The notes under the pieces: generated by a model | Databases searched by the model: none | Told to the model about the DNA's origin: nothing | Seen by the model: the letters and a program-made list of their open reading frames with translations, nothing else | In this document: piece by piece, positions 24,151 through 32,298 of the stretch | How positions within the stretch are numbered: the stretch's first letter is position 1 | How the letters are laid out: each line of letters begins with the position of its first letter | Translations under genes and position numbers: made by a program | Assembly: GCA_019115145.1 (NCBI GenBank) | Contig: DXED01000030.1 | Location: forward strand, 1 to 64,000 | From: Claveliimonas intestinigallinarum | GTDB taxonomy: Bacteria; Bacillota; Clostridia; Lachnospirales; Lachnospiraceae | DNA: 64,000 nt | Reading direction: 5' to 3'

Positions 24151-25077
24151 ATGTCATTTTCAGGCAAAGTGAAAGAGGAGCTGGCGAGAGTGTGTCCCAG
24201 AGCCAGGCACTGCAGGCTTGCGGAGCTCGCCGCAATCACAGGCATGTGCGGGGAGTGGAGAGAGGAGGAGGGCCGTCTGTCCTTCCTTGTGCACTCGGAA
24301 AATATTGCCGTCGTGAGAAAATGCTTTACATTGATCGAAAAAACCTTTAATATAGGTAATGAAATTGCTGTCCAGACAGCGGTGCGCAGAAATATGCACA
24401 AGGACAGCAGCGTATACTATTTGTGTGCGTCCGGGGAATGTCTGCGGGCTGTGCGCCACGCGGACGTGCAGGCGGTCTGCTGTAAGAGGGCTTACCTGCG
24501 CGGCGCTTTCCTGTCTTCAGGATCCATGAGCGACCCCGGAAAATCCTATCACTTTGAGATTGTCTGTAATACTTTGGGAAAAGCGCAGTATCTTCAGCAG
24601 CTTATGCAGGACTTCGGCCTGGAGGCCCGCATTGTGAGAAGGAAAAAGAACATTATCGTATACCTGAAGGAGGGTGACCGCATCGTGGACGCCCTGAACG
24701 TGATGGACGCTCCGGTGGCTCTGATGGAGCTGGAGAATGTCCGGATCCTGAAGGATATGCGCAATAATGTGAACCGGAAGGTAAACTGTGAGACAGCCAA
24801 TATCAACAAGACAGTCTCTGCCGCAGTTAAGCAGAGGGATGATATTGAATACATCCGCGACACGGTGGGACTTTCAGGATTGCCGGACGGACTGCGGGAC
24901 GTTGCCCTTACACGCCTCGCATATCCCGATGCATCATTGAAGGAGCTGGGAGAGCTCCTGGAGAACCCGGTGGGGAAATCCGGAGTGAACCACAGGCTCA
25001 GGAAGTTAAGTGAAATGGCAGATAAGTTAAGGGATAGCAAGGAGGTACAATATGATCAAGAAACCAGTGACAATTAA
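24151..25077 (+). CDS. whiA: DNA-binding protein WhiA
   Basis: 308 residues. The N-terminal part is the degenerate LAGLIDADG homing-endonuclease fold (CKRAYLRGAFLSSGSMSDPGKSYHFE). The C-terminal part is a helix-turn-helix with ELGELLENPVGKSGVNHRLRKL. WhiA controls sporulation or division in actinomycetes and influences division and chromosome segregation in Bacillus. The end of the frame overlaps the crh start by 26 bases, and the crh ribosome-binding site lies inside whiA. Confidence 0.94.
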   Translation: MSFSGKVKEELARVCPRARHCRLAELAAITGMCGEWREEEGRLSFLVHSENIAVVRKCFTLIEKTFNIGNEIAVQTAVRRNMHKDSSVYYLCASGECLRAVRHADVQAVCCKRAYLRGAFLSSGSMSDPGKSYHFEIVCNTLGKAQYLQQLMQDFGLEARIVRRKKNIIVYLKEGDRIVDALNVMDAPVALMELENVRILKDMRNNVNRKVNCETANINKTVSAAVKQRDDIEYIRDTVGLSGLPDGLRDVALTRLAYPDASLKELGELLENPVGKSGVNHRLRKLSEMADKLRDSKEVQYDQETSDN

Positions 25078-25309
25078 ACTTAGGGACGGTCTTGACGCAA
25101 GACCGATCGCGCTGCTTGTGCAGGAAGCCAGCCAGTATTCCAGCCATGTGTACATAGAGGTGGCTGACAAGAAGGTGAACGCCAAGAGCATTATGGGTAT
25201 GATGAGCCTGACCATGGGCGAGGGCGATGAGTTTACAGTTGTCGCGGATGGCGAAGACGAGGAAGCGGCAGTAGCTGGCGTGGAGAGATTTCTCTCGGAG
25301 CAGAAATAG
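25052..25309 (+). CDS. crh: HPr-like catabolite regulator, Crh type (Asp15, Ser46)
   Basis: 85 residues of the HPr fold. The active-site loop reads DGLDARPIA, with Asp15 where phosphocarrier HPr has His15, so it cannot take phosphate from enzyme I. Ser46 is kept in VNAKSIMGM, the site used by HPr kinase. Bacillus Crh has the same logic with Gln15 and also sits after whiA. It is therefore likely a CcpA co-regulator and not a sugar phosphocarrier. A strong AAGGAGG lies inside whiA. A terminator follows. Confidence 0.85.
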   Translation: MIKKPVTIKLRDGLDARPIALLVQEASQYSSHVYIEVADKKVNAKSIMGMMSLTMGEGDEFTVVADGEDEEAAVAGVERFLSEQK

Positions 25310-25333
25310 ATGAAATAAAAGATCTGTAAAGGG

Positions 25334-25361
25334 AAAGGGCATTTTGTAAATGCCCTTTTTT
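25334..25361 (+). terminator. Terminator after crh
   Basis: Arms AAAGGGCATTT and AAATGCCCTTT followed by TTT; a tight hairpin ending the murB-crh operon. Confidence 0.88.
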
Positions 25362-25393
25362 GGCCTATGCAGACAGCGGAAGGGGAGACAGAG

Positions 25394-26353
25394 ATGAAGA
25401 GACTGTTGTTTGTGTACAACCCCCATGCGGGGAAGGGGCTCCTGAAGCCCAAGGTATCGGATATTATCGATATTTTCGTGAAGGCGGGCTACGAGGTGAC
25501 GGCCTATCCGACCCAGGCCTACCACGATGCCTACAGGAAGATACGGGAATTCACGGACCACTATGACCTGGTGGTGTGCAGCGGTGGCGACGGCACCATC
25601 GACGAGGTGGTGACCGGCATGATGGCCAGGGAGGACAGGGTGCCCGTGGGCTATATCCCCACCGGGACCACCAATGATTTTGCCCACAGCCTTAAGATCC
25701 CCAGGGATATACTGGCCGCTGCGGACAACGCTGTGAACGGGCAGGCGTTTCCCTGTGATGTGGGACAGTTTAACGACGGCATTTTCGTGTACATTGCGGC
25801 CTTTGGCCTGTTCACGGATGTCTCCTACCAGACCAACCAGACGGCCAAGAACATACTGGGGCATCTGGCCTATGTGCTGGAGGGGACAAAGCGGCTCTTC
25901 AACATACCCTCCTACCGGATCAAGGTGACTCACGACGGAGAGGTGATCGAGGATGAGTTTATTTACGGCATGGTGACCAACTCCCGCTCTGTGGGAGGCT
26001 TTCGGAACATGGTGGGAAAGAACGTGTCCTTTGACGACGGCGTCTTTGAGGTGACCTTGATCAAGATGCCGAAAAACCCCATTGAGCTGCAGGAGATCAT
26101 CACAGCTCTTCTGACCGAGCAGACCAACGGCAAGCACATGTATTCCTTCAAGAGCGGCCATCTGGTCTTTGAGTCCCTGGAGGAGATCCCCTGGACACTG
26201 GACGGGGAGTTTGGAGGAGACCACGATGTGGTGGAGATCCACAATCTCCAGAAGCAGCTTCAGATCATGGTGCCGGCAAAGCATATAGCCGAGCTGTCAG
26301 AGGCCGGGAAAGCGACGGAGGAGCAGGTGGAAGAGAAGAGGAAGGAACCGTAG
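25394..26353 (+). CDS. Diacylglycerol/lipid kinase family protein (DgkB/YegS-like)
   Basis: ATG 25394 was chosen because GGAAGGGGAG lies upstream and conserved sequence starts there. 319 residues. The DAGK catalytic domain shows FVYNPHAGKG near residue 6, the nucleotide motif SGGDGTIDEVV near residue 63 and PTGTTNDFAHSL near residue 90. The C-terminal domain has LDGEFGGD. Members phosphorylate diacylglycerol or related lipids with ATP at the membrane; it may recycle diacylglycerol from teichoic acid synthesis. It follows the crh terminator and precedes the tRNA-Glu gene. Confidence 0.88.
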   Translation: MKRLLFVYNPHAGKGLLKPKVSDIIDIFVKAGYEVTAYPTQAYHDAYRKIREFTDHYDLVVCSGGDGTIDEVVTGMMAREDRVPVGYIPTGTTNDFAHSLKIPRDILAAADNAVNGQAFPCDVGQFNDGIFVYIAAFGLFTDVSYQTNQTAKNILGHLAYVLEGTKRLFNIPSYRIKVTHDGEVIEDEFIYGMVTNSRSVGGFRNMVGKNVSFDDGVFEVTLIKMPKNPIELQEIITALLTEQTNGKHMYSFKSGHLVFESLEEIPWTLDGEFGGDHDVVEIHNLQKQLQIMVPAKHIAELSEAGKATEEQVEEKRKEP

Positions 26354-26421
26354 AGGTTTCCCCCCTCTTTTGCGGCTTTTTTCACGACTGAAAAAATTTT
26401 TGAAAAAAATGAAAAAAATGC

Positions 26422-26450
26422 TTGCAATCTGTCGGGATGTTTGATATTAT
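26422..26450 (+). promoter_or_regulatory. Promoter of tRNA-Glu
   Basis: TTGCAA, 17 bases, TATTAT, about 20 bases before the tRNA. Confidence 0.65.
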
Positions 26451-26470
26451 AATCAGGCAGCAAGCAATAC

Positions 26471-26542
26471 GGCTCCGTGGTCAAGAGGTCAAGACGCTAG
26501 CCTCTCACGCTGGAATCAGGGGTTCGATTCCCCTCGGAGTCA
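26471..26542 (+). tRNA. tRNA-Glu (CTC)
   Basis: A full cloverleaf: acceptor GGCTCCG/CGGAGTC with discriminator A, anticodon stem CTAGC/GCTGG with loop CTCTCAC, giving anticodon CTC, and a T-arm GGGGTTCGATTCCCC. CCA is not encoded. Its 3' end is the insertion site of the island: the last 24 bases are duplicated at 37311. Confidence 0.93.
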
Positions 26543-26544
26543 CT
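26519..26544 (+). repeat. Left attachment site (attL) in the tRNA-Glu 3' end
   Basis: 26 bases identical to 37311-37336, beginning GGGGTTCGATTCCCC. It covers the T-arm and acceptor 3' strand of tRNA-Glu plus two bases. Confidence 0.88.
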
Positions 26545-26546
26545 TG

Positions 26547-26573
26547 AAAAGCCCGTTTTTACGGGCTTTTTTT
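26547..26573 (+). terminator. Terminator downstream of tRNA-Glu, supplied by the island
   Basis: AAAAGCCCGT, a short loop, then ACGGGCTTTTTTT. It lies inside the island, so the integrated element supplies the tRNA terminator. Confidence 0.85.
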
Positions 26574-26590
26574 GTATCTGGAAAAGAAAA

Positions 26591-26612
26591 GTGTATCAAA
26601 TAGTGTATCAAA
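26591..26612 (+). repeat. Left arm-type integrase sites (two GTGTATCAAA)
   Basis: Copies at 26591-26600 and 26603-26612 in direct orientation. The same 10-mer occurs three times at the right end. Confidence 0.65.
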
Positions 26613-26744
26613 CGTACGTTTGGATATTGAGGAATCAAAAATACTTAAGGAGGAAATCTTGGACGTATTTTTATCCCGATCAATAAAATTGTGGTTATTT
26701 TTTTAGTTTGATGGTAAGATAAAAGAAAAGAAAGGGTGATGGAT

Positions 26745-26903
26745 ATGGCATTAGCACAGGCGACAAAATCGCATGAAACAACTTATACATTGGATGATGC
26801 AATGGATATTCTTCTTACAAAACTGGATGATGCCATTCATGATATGGAGGCTGGCAGAGTGCAGACAATAGAGGAAGCGTGGAAAGAGATTGATGAAATA
26901 TAA
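26745..26903 (+). CDS. Antitoxin of a RelB/ParD-like type II pair
   Basis: 52 residues, starting MALAQATKSHETTYTLDDAM and ending in an acidic helix GRVQTIEEAWKEIDEI. The start at 26745 has AAAGGG eight bases upstream; the ATG at 26739 is too close. It overlaps the toxin gene by 11 bases, a typical antitoxin-first order. The acidic C-terminal tail ending in EEAWKEID is common in antitoxins that wrap RelE/ParE toxins. No clear DNA-binding fold is visible in the short N-terminus, so autoregulation is uncertain. Confidence 0.7.
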   Translation: MALAQATKSHETTYTLDDAMDILLTKLDDAIHDMEAGRVQTIEEAWKEIDEI

Positions 26904-27225
26904 AGTTCTGATTACCGATATTGCCAAAGAAGATATCAAAGAAAAGAAGAAATATATCCTTAGAAATTTCAAGTACCGTGAGTATGCAGAATATTTTTCC
27001 AGAAAGATAAAGAAAGCGGTGCAGGAGTTGGATACATTGCCGGACGGTTATGGAACTACCGGTTTCCGTTATCGGGGATATGATATTTATCTGAAGGCAT
27101 ATAAAAATTATCTTTTATTTTATACGGTGGATAAGAGTGCTGCTACGGTAACTGTTCTCCGCATCCTGCAGGACGGCATGGACTGGGAGAATATTATCAG
27201 ACAATGGATCAGCAGAAAACATTAA
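26893..27225 (+). CDS. RelE/ParE-family toxin
   Basis: 110 residues from ATG 26893. The fold is indicated by YKVLITDIAKEDIKEKKKYI at the start, LDTLPDGYGTTGFRYRGYDIYLKAYKNYLLFY in the centre (described as a beta-sheet core) and VTVLRILQDGMDW near the end. RelE proteins cut mRNA in the ribosome and ParE proteins poison gyrase; the sequence does not decide between them. Being on the island, the pair probably stabilises it. A terminator follows. Confidence 0.82.
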   Translation: MKYKVLITDIAKEDIKEKKKYILRNFKYREYAEYFSRKIKKAVQELDTLPDGYGTTGFRYRGYDIYLKAYKNYLLFYTVDKSAATVTVLRILQDGMDWENIIRQWISRKH

Positions 27226-27242
27226 ATATTTTAAGAATAGAA

Positions 27243-27281
27243 GGCCCTGACAGTTAACAGAAAAACTGCCAGGGCTTTTTC
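27243..27281 (+). terminator. Terminator of the toxin-antitoxin pair
   Basis: GCCCTGACAGTT and AACTGCCAGGGC pair with one mismatch, followed by TTTTT. The convergent XRE gene ends just beyond. Confidence 0.78.
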
Positions 27282-27297
27282 GCCGGTAAAATGAATT

Positions 27298-27516
27298 TTA
27301 TAATGACTGGTCTGTATCACTTGGAATATATCTGCAAATCTCCTGAATATCACAATCCAGAATACGGCAGAGATCATTCAGCGTTGTAGTATTCAACGGT
27401 TTGTTCTTCCGCAGCTTATCAATCGTAGAACTGGAGATATGGTGCTTGTTGATCAATGTATATGTTGACTCGTTTGATTTCTTTAATGTTTCCCAGAAAG
27501 GACTGTAATCAATCAT
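27298..27516 (-). CDS. XRE-family (Cro/CI-type) transcriptional regulator
   Basis: 72 residues, nearly all a helix-turn-helix: NESTYTLINKHHISSSTIDKLRKNKPLNTTTLNDLCRILDC describes helices 2-4, with STIDKLRKN as the recognition helix. It is of the short HTH_26 type common on Firmicute mobile elements. It is divergent from the 79-residue gene at 27597, and a palindrome lies between them, so it probably represses that promoter and its own. Confidence 0.82.
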   Translation of the reverse strand: MIDYSPFWETLKKSNESTYTLINKHHISSSTIDKLRKNKPLNTTTLNDLCRILDCDIQEICRYIPSDTDQSL

Positions 27517-27558
27517 GGCATACCTCCTATGGTTAAAGGATAGTATGTGGTTGTTTTA

Positions 27559-27587
27559 TTGACTATAGTCGCTAAAAAGACTACAAT
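27559..27587 (+). promoter_or_regulatory. Promoter of the 79-residue gene with palindromic operator
   Basis: TTGACT, 17 bases, TACAAT. A perfect 10-bp palindrome GACTATAGTC (27561-27570) overlaps the -35 element. A further GACTA copy lies at 27579. The XRE protein encoded next door is the likely binder. Confidence 0.6.
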
Positions 27588-27596
27588 ATTAGAGAA

Positions 27597-27836
27597 ATGA
27601 AATGGACAAAAGAACAACAGGAAAGATTTGAAAAGTTCATACTGGGCGATGATATGGATTTCTACGAGGAGTACACGATCCATCTGACGGATGAGGAACA
27701 GGAAAAATTCTTTGAGGAGAATCCGGAGTTTATGTCAGTATATCCCATCAGCCGTGACATGATATATCTGTTAAGGGATCCCATGTACAGAGGTTTGATG
27801 AGAAAGATCCAGAAATATGAAACGGGAGTAGAATAA
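27597..27836 (+). CDS. Hypothetical acidic protein, possibly leaderless
   Basis: 79 residues, acidic, predicted helical, without a recognised domain: starts MKWTKEQQERFEKFILGDDM and has HLTDEEQEKFFEENPEF. The promoter -10 element ends only nine bases before the ATG and there is no Shine-Dalgarno site, so the mRNA may be leaderless. It may be a small island-specific protein under XRE control. No function can be assigned. Confidence 0.55.
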   Translation: MKWTKEQQERFEKFILGDDMDFYEEYTIHLTDEEQEKFFEENPEFMSVYPISRDMIYLLRDPMYRGLMRKIQKYETGVE

Positions 27837-28003
27837 AAATATCGCTCACAGCCTTCATTTTGTGCCATCGCGATGGACTTTTTTGAAGTTCAAAGGAGAC
27901 AGGCGATAGAAATATTATCTCAATGAACTCAGGGGCCAGTTGGATGATCTGATCAGCCGTTTAGATCATTGCGGGGATTTCAATCACAAGCCGGATATAT
28001 GCA

Positions 28004-28098
28004 GGTATGGGAAGACAGAGTTCCCAGCAAGAGTGCTGCCCCGAGAAATGCAAATAACAGATTTTCTGTTTTGGTATTACCGGGGTGGATCTTGCTCT
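28004..28098. repeat. Imperfect 95-bp repeat, copy 1
   Basis: Matches 28306-28398 over most of its length; both start GGTATGGGAAG and end CGGGGTGGATCTTGCTCT. The ends can pair (CAAGAG with CTTGCTCT). Reading frames in both orientations are short and not convincing. The region 27837-28501 otherwise holds no recognisable gene, although 27930-28110 keeps an open frame that might be a gene remnant. Confidence 0.55.
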
Positions 28099-28305
28099 GC
28101 TGAAAACTCAACCTGATGTGAAGTGTAAATGCCCTTTAAAATAATCCATAATTGTAAAAAGGGAACAATGCGGAACTGGTTGTACATTGAGTCGGGATAA
28201 GGCTTTTGCCCGAATGTATCTGATGCGAACGACTGCTGTCGGGAGCCAAAATGTTTTCCGTGTTTGAATGATCGCAGTATCTGAAAATATAGAGAAAACA
28301 CCGAG

Positions 28306-28398
28306 GGTATGGGAAGCGGTATTCCCATCAAGAGCAAGACTACGGAGAATGCAAAAAGTAGAAAATCTGCTTTTGTATTACGGGGTGGATCTTGCTCT
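28306..28398. repeat. Imperfect 93-bp repeat, copy 2
   Basis: Second copy, 302 bases after the first and about 100 bases upstream of the MmeI-like gene. Here the terminal inverted repeat is perfect over nine bases, AAGAGCAAG and CTTGCTCTT, so it could fold as a long hairpin or be a tiny non-autonomous element. Confidence 0.55.
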
Positions 28399-28501
28399 TT
28401 GAAAATTATTTGTTCCATGATAGAATTTATGTATGTTTAAGGTGTTGTTTGATTATAGACAGTCAGACGGTATACTAATTTTATAATTCGAGGGTTCTAT
28501 T

Positions 28502-31309
28502 ATGACAGACGCTGAAAGAAGAGAGGCTGCCCGCCAGTTTTATAATAAATGGGCAGGAAGAGGAAGAGAAGACGAGGATGACAGATCCTATTGGCTGGAT
28601 ATATTGGAACGTATTCTTGGGGTAGAGAATGCAACAGATCATATTGATTTTCAGAAGAAAGTTGTTGTGGATGGAAACACAAAACGGATTGATGCTTACA
28701 TTCCGGAGACTGGCGTTCTGATCGAGCAGAAAACATTGGGAATTCCTTTGGATAAAAAAATCAATCAGTCCGGAGGTATTATGCTCACGCCTTATGAGCA
28801 GGCAAAGCGATATAATGATAATCTGCCGTATGATGAGCGGGCGCGATGGATTGTTACGTCCAATTTCTCAGAAATCTGGATTTATGACATGAATGCAAAA
28901 GTGCCAGAGCCGGTAAAACTGCAGCTTGATAACCTGCAGGCGCAGTATGCTAGTCTGGATTTTTTGATAAAGAAAGAAGTTCAAAAAGTTAATCTTGAGA
29001 TGGAGATTTCGCTGCAGGCTGGTGAGATTGTAGGAAGGTTATATGATGCGTTTCTTCGGCAATATAAAGAACCAGACAATTCGGAAACTCTGAAAAGCCT
29101 AAATAAGCTATGTGTCCGGATCGTATTCTGCTTGTATGCCGAGGATGCCGGGATTTTTGGACGCCGCAACATGTTCCATGATTATATGCGGCAGTTTTCT
29201 GCAAATACAGCACGTAAAGGATTGAGAGAGCTTTTTCAGGTGCTTGACCAGAAGCAGGAAGAGCGGGATGAGTATCTTGCAGATGATGATCCGTTACTTG
29301 CATCGTTTCCATACGTTAATGGCGGTTTGTTTTCGGATGAAAACATTGAGATACCACCATTGACGGATGAAATTCTTCGTTTGATTTTAGAGAATGCCAG
29401 TGATGATTTTGACTGGTCGAAAATATCGCCGACAATCTTCGGTGCGGTGTTTGAAAGTACACTGAATCCAGAGACACGTCGTTCTGGTGGCATGCACTAT
29501 ACAAGTATAGAAAATATCCATAAGGTTATCGATCCTCTGTTTTTGGATGATCTCAGGAAAGAACTGGATGAGATCACGTCGATCGATGTGATCCGGACAA
29601 AGCGACTGAAATTGGAAACATACCAGAATAAAATTGCTTCACTCTCTTTCCTTGATCCGGCCTGTGGGAGCGGAAACTTCCTGACGGAAACCTATCTCAG
29701 CCTCCGGAGACTGGAAAACCGTGTGATCCGTATGCTGTACGATATGGAGAAAGGACAGGTGTCCGGGCAGATATCTTTTGCTGATGAGACAATGAATAAT
29801 CCGATCAAAGTATCCATCTCTCAGTTCTATGGAATAGAGATCAATGATTTTGCCGTCACTGTCGCAAAAACAGCTCTGTGGATTGCGGAAAGTCAGATGA
29901 TGAAAGAGACGGAAGATGTGGTACATATGAATCTGGATTTCCTTCCATTGAAGACTAATGCGCATATTGTTGAGGGGAATGCGTTAAGGATTGATTGGAA
30001 TAGCGTGATTTCGGCAGAGAGATTATCCTATATCATGGGAAATCCGCCGTTTGTAGGGGCAAGGCTTATGTCTGCGGTGCAGAAAGAAGACGTATTTGCT
30101 ATTTTTAATAGTGTGAAAAATAACGGAAATCTTGATTACGTGTCATGTTGGTATCAAAAAGCAACTGATATGATGAAGGGAACATCAATTAGAACAGCGC
30201 TTGTTTCAACAAATAGCATTACACAAGGAGAACAGGTATCTATTCTTTGGAAAAATCTTATGGGAAATGGCGTACATATTGATTTTGCATATAGAACTTT
30301 TCTGTGGGATAGTGAAGCAAGTTTGAAAGCACATGTTCATTGCGTTATTGTTGGTTTTAGTGTTGCACCTAATGATAAAGGGAAGCGGTTGTATGATAAA
30401 GGAAAAGTTAAAATTGTTGATAATATAAATGGTTATCTTGTTGAGGCTGAAAATATATTTATCGGTAGTCGCACAAAACCACTTTGCGATATTCCAGAGA
30501 TTGGTATAGGGAATAAGCCTATTGATGGGGGGTATTATTTGTTTACTGAAGATGAAATGGTAGAATTTGTAAAAAAAGAACCAAAAGCCAAACAATATTT
30601 CAAAAAATGGCTCGGTTCAAAAGAATTTATCAATGGATATTTTAGGTATTGCTTATGGCTTGGAGAATGTTCTCCAAAAGAATTGCGTTCCATGCCAGAA
30701 TGTTTAAAAAGGGTAGAAGCGGTAAAACGATTTAGATTGGAAAGTACAAGTGCAGGTACAAGAAAGCTTGCTGCTAATCCAACACATTTTCATGTTGAGA
30801 ATATGCCAAGAACAAATTATATTCTTATCCCAGAGGTGTCTTCTGAACGACGCCGCTATGTACCAATGGGATTTATGACTCCAGAAGTACTTTGTAGTAA
30901 TCTTGTGAAAATTGTACCGGATGCGACACTATATCATTTTGGAATTTTGACATCTAATGTTCATATGGCCTGGATGAGAGCGGTATGTGGAAGGCTAAAA
31001 AGTGACTATCGATATTCCAAAGATGTGGTTTATAATAATTTTCCCTGGCCTTCACCTACGGAAGAACAGAGAAAGAAAATTGAGCAGACAGCACGGCAGA
31101 TTTTAGATGCGCGGAAATTATATCCGGATGATTCTCTTGCGGATCTATATGATCCTCTGACTATGCCGCCTGAATTGCGGAAAGCGCATGCGGAGAATGA
31201 TAAGGCTGTTATGAATGCTTATGGATTCTCTGTCCGCAATATGTCAGAAGAGGATTGTGTTGCGGAACTGATGAAACTTTATCAGATGCTTACAAAGAAA
31301 AATACTTAA
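28502..31309 (+). CDS. MmeI-like restriction-methylation enzyme (type IIG/IIL)
   Basis: 935 residues, close to the size of MmeI. An N-terminal PD-(D/E)XK nuclease shows Asp64 in KRIDAY and Glu75-Gln-Lys77 in VLIEQKTLG. A helical spacer follows. The gamma-class N6-adenine methyltransferase has motif I DPACGSGNF near residue 384 and motif IV NPPF near residue 513. A target-recognition region covers about 620-850. Such enzymes recognise, methylate one strand and cut about 20 bases away in one chain. All catalytic motifs are intact. The Mrr gene starts directly after its stop, so the two are one transcription unit. Its target sequence cannot be read out. Confidence 0.85.
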   Translation: MTDAERREAARQFYNKWAGRGREDEDDRSYWLDILERILGVENATDHIDFQKKVVVDGNTKRIDAYIPETGVLIEQKTLGIPLDKKINQSGGIMLTPYEQAKRYNDNLPYDERARWIVTSNFSEIWIYDMNAKVPEPVKLQLDNLQAQYASLDFLIKKEVQKVNLEMEISLQAGEIVGRLYDAFLRQYKEPDNSETLKSLNKLCVRIVFCLYAEDAGIFGRRNMFHDYMRQFSANTARKGLRELFQVLDQKQEERDEYLADDDPLLASFPYVNGGLFSDENIEIPPLTDEILRLILENASDDFDWSKISPTIFGAVFESTLNPETRRSGGMHYTSIENIHKVIDPLFLDDLRKELDEITSIDVIRTKRLKLETYQNKIASLSFLDPACGSGNFLTETYLSLRRLENRVIRMLYDMEKGQVSGQISFADETMNNPIKVSISQFYGIEINDFAVTVAKTALWIAESQMMKETEDVVHMNLDFLPLKTNAHIVEGNALRIDWNSVISAERLSYIMGNPPFVGARLMSAVQKEDVFAIFNSVKNNGNLDYVSCWYQKATDMMKGTSIRTALVSTNSITQGEQVSILWKNLMGNGVHIDFAYRTFLWDSEASLKAHVHCVIVGFSVAPNDKGKRLYDKGKVKIVDNINGYLVEAENIFIGSRTKPLCDIPEIGIGNKPIDGGYYLFTEDEMVEFVKKEPKAKQYFKKWLGSKEFINGYFRYCLWLGECSPKELRSMPECLKRVEAVKRFRLESTSAGTRKLAANPTHFHVENMPRTNYILIPEVSSERRRYVPMGFMTPEVLCSNLVKIVPDATLYHFGILTSNVHMAWMRAVCGRLKSDYRYSKDVVYNNFPWPSPTEEQRKKIEQTARQILDARKLYPDDSLADLYDPLTMPPELRKAHAENDKAVMNAYGFSVRNMSEEDCVAELMKLYQMLTKKNT

Positions 31310-32251
31310 ATGGCGAAAAGAGGTGTCGAAAAGGTGTATTTTGATAAGTTAAATTCTGAGGAACAGGTAACTTATCTGATCAAACCTATTATTGAAGTTC
31401 TCCAGGAAGCGGGCGGACAGCTGGAACGATCAGAAATCAGAGATCGGATTGGAGAAAAAGACGAGAGGATTGCGGAGTTTGAACAGAAACTGTACACGTC
31501 TGGCAAAACCGGAAATCAATATAAAAAGTTTGATTTTAAGTTTAATTTTGCTATCAAAGAATTAAGTTATGTTGGGATCATCTCTTATATCAAGTACAAT
31601 CCTAAAATTACACTTACGCAAAAAGGAGCAGGCATTGTTCTTGACTCTTTTGATGCGGCAATAGAGGTGCATGATAAAGCCAAGGAGTATTGGGCGGAAC
31701 AGTCTGCTAAAAACAAAAATAAAAATCCAGTGCCTGAAGGTCAAACTGTGGAAGACGGTGAAGAGGAAACTTCGACAGAGGATGGGATTGTAGATGACTT
31801 CAAAGTGAGACTGCAAAGTGCGATTGCTAGTATGTCACCGGCTAAATTTGAACAGTTTTCCAGAGCGCTGCTCACAAAAATGGGAGTTCAGTTTACCAAC
31901 AAAGGTATTCAGATATCTAATGACGGTGGTATTGACGGATATGGATATCATGTGGATGAAGAGGATTTCAGAACCACCAGGGTGGTGATTCAATGCAAGA
32001 GATATAATACAAATCCGGTAAGCGAACCGGAAATCAATCAATTTCTCGGAGCAATGAACAAGTTTCAAGCAGACTACGGTGTTTTTATTACAAACAGCAG
32101 ATTTACCAATAAAGCACGGGAAGCTGCAAGAGAAGGCACACCGATTACTCTGATTGACGGAAACGATCTGATCAGATTAGTGATTAGGTATGAACTTTTT
32201 ATTACCCCTGTTACCACATACGTTTTGGATGATTTCTATTTGGATGAATAA
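31310..32251 (+). CDS. Mrr-type restriction endonuclease
   Basis: 313 residues. The N-terminal 100 residues form the Mrr_N winged helix (LIKPIIEVLQEAGGQLERSE, YVGIISYIKYNPKITLT). A polar linker of about 50 residues leads to the Mrr catalytic domain: FEQFSRALLTKMG, Asp in NDGGIDGYG near residue 205, and Gln-x-Lys in VVIQCKRYN near residue 226. Mrr enzymes cut methylated DNA. ATG follows the upstream TAA directly, with the ribosome-binding site inside the MmeI-like gene. It might act on phage DNA that carries other methylation, or depend on its neighbour. Confidence 0.88.
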   Translation: MAKRGVEKVYFDKLNSEEQVTYLIKPIIEVLQEAGGQLERSEIRDRIGEKDERIAEFEQKLYTSGKTGNQYKKFDFKFNFAIKELSYVGIISYIKYNPKITLTQKGAGIVLDSFDAAIEVHDKAKEYWAEQSAKNKNKNPVPEGQTVEDGEEETSTEDGIVDDFKVRLQSAIASMSPAKFEQFSRALLTKMGVQFTNKGIQISNDGGIDGYGYHVDEEDFRTTRVVIQCKRYNTNPVSEPEINQFLGAMNKFQADYGVFITNSRFTNKAREAAREGTPITLIDGNDLIRLVIRYELFITPVTTYVLDDFYLDE

Positions 32252-32298
32252 AAAATATTCTTTATAAAAAAGTTCTGACTAAGACGGGAGGCAGTGTC

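Noticed and set aside
27930..28115. An open frame reading LNELRGQLDDLISRLDH and onward
   Set aside because: No start codon with a ribosome-binding site, and it overlaps the first imperfect repeat. It could be a remnant of a small island gene but is not strong enough to list as a gene.
28004..28398. Repeats upstream of the MmeI-like gene as a retron or CRISPR array
   Set aside because: No reverse transcriptase or cas gene is nearby. There are only two imperfect, 93-95-base copies 200 bases apart, unlike CRISPR spacing.
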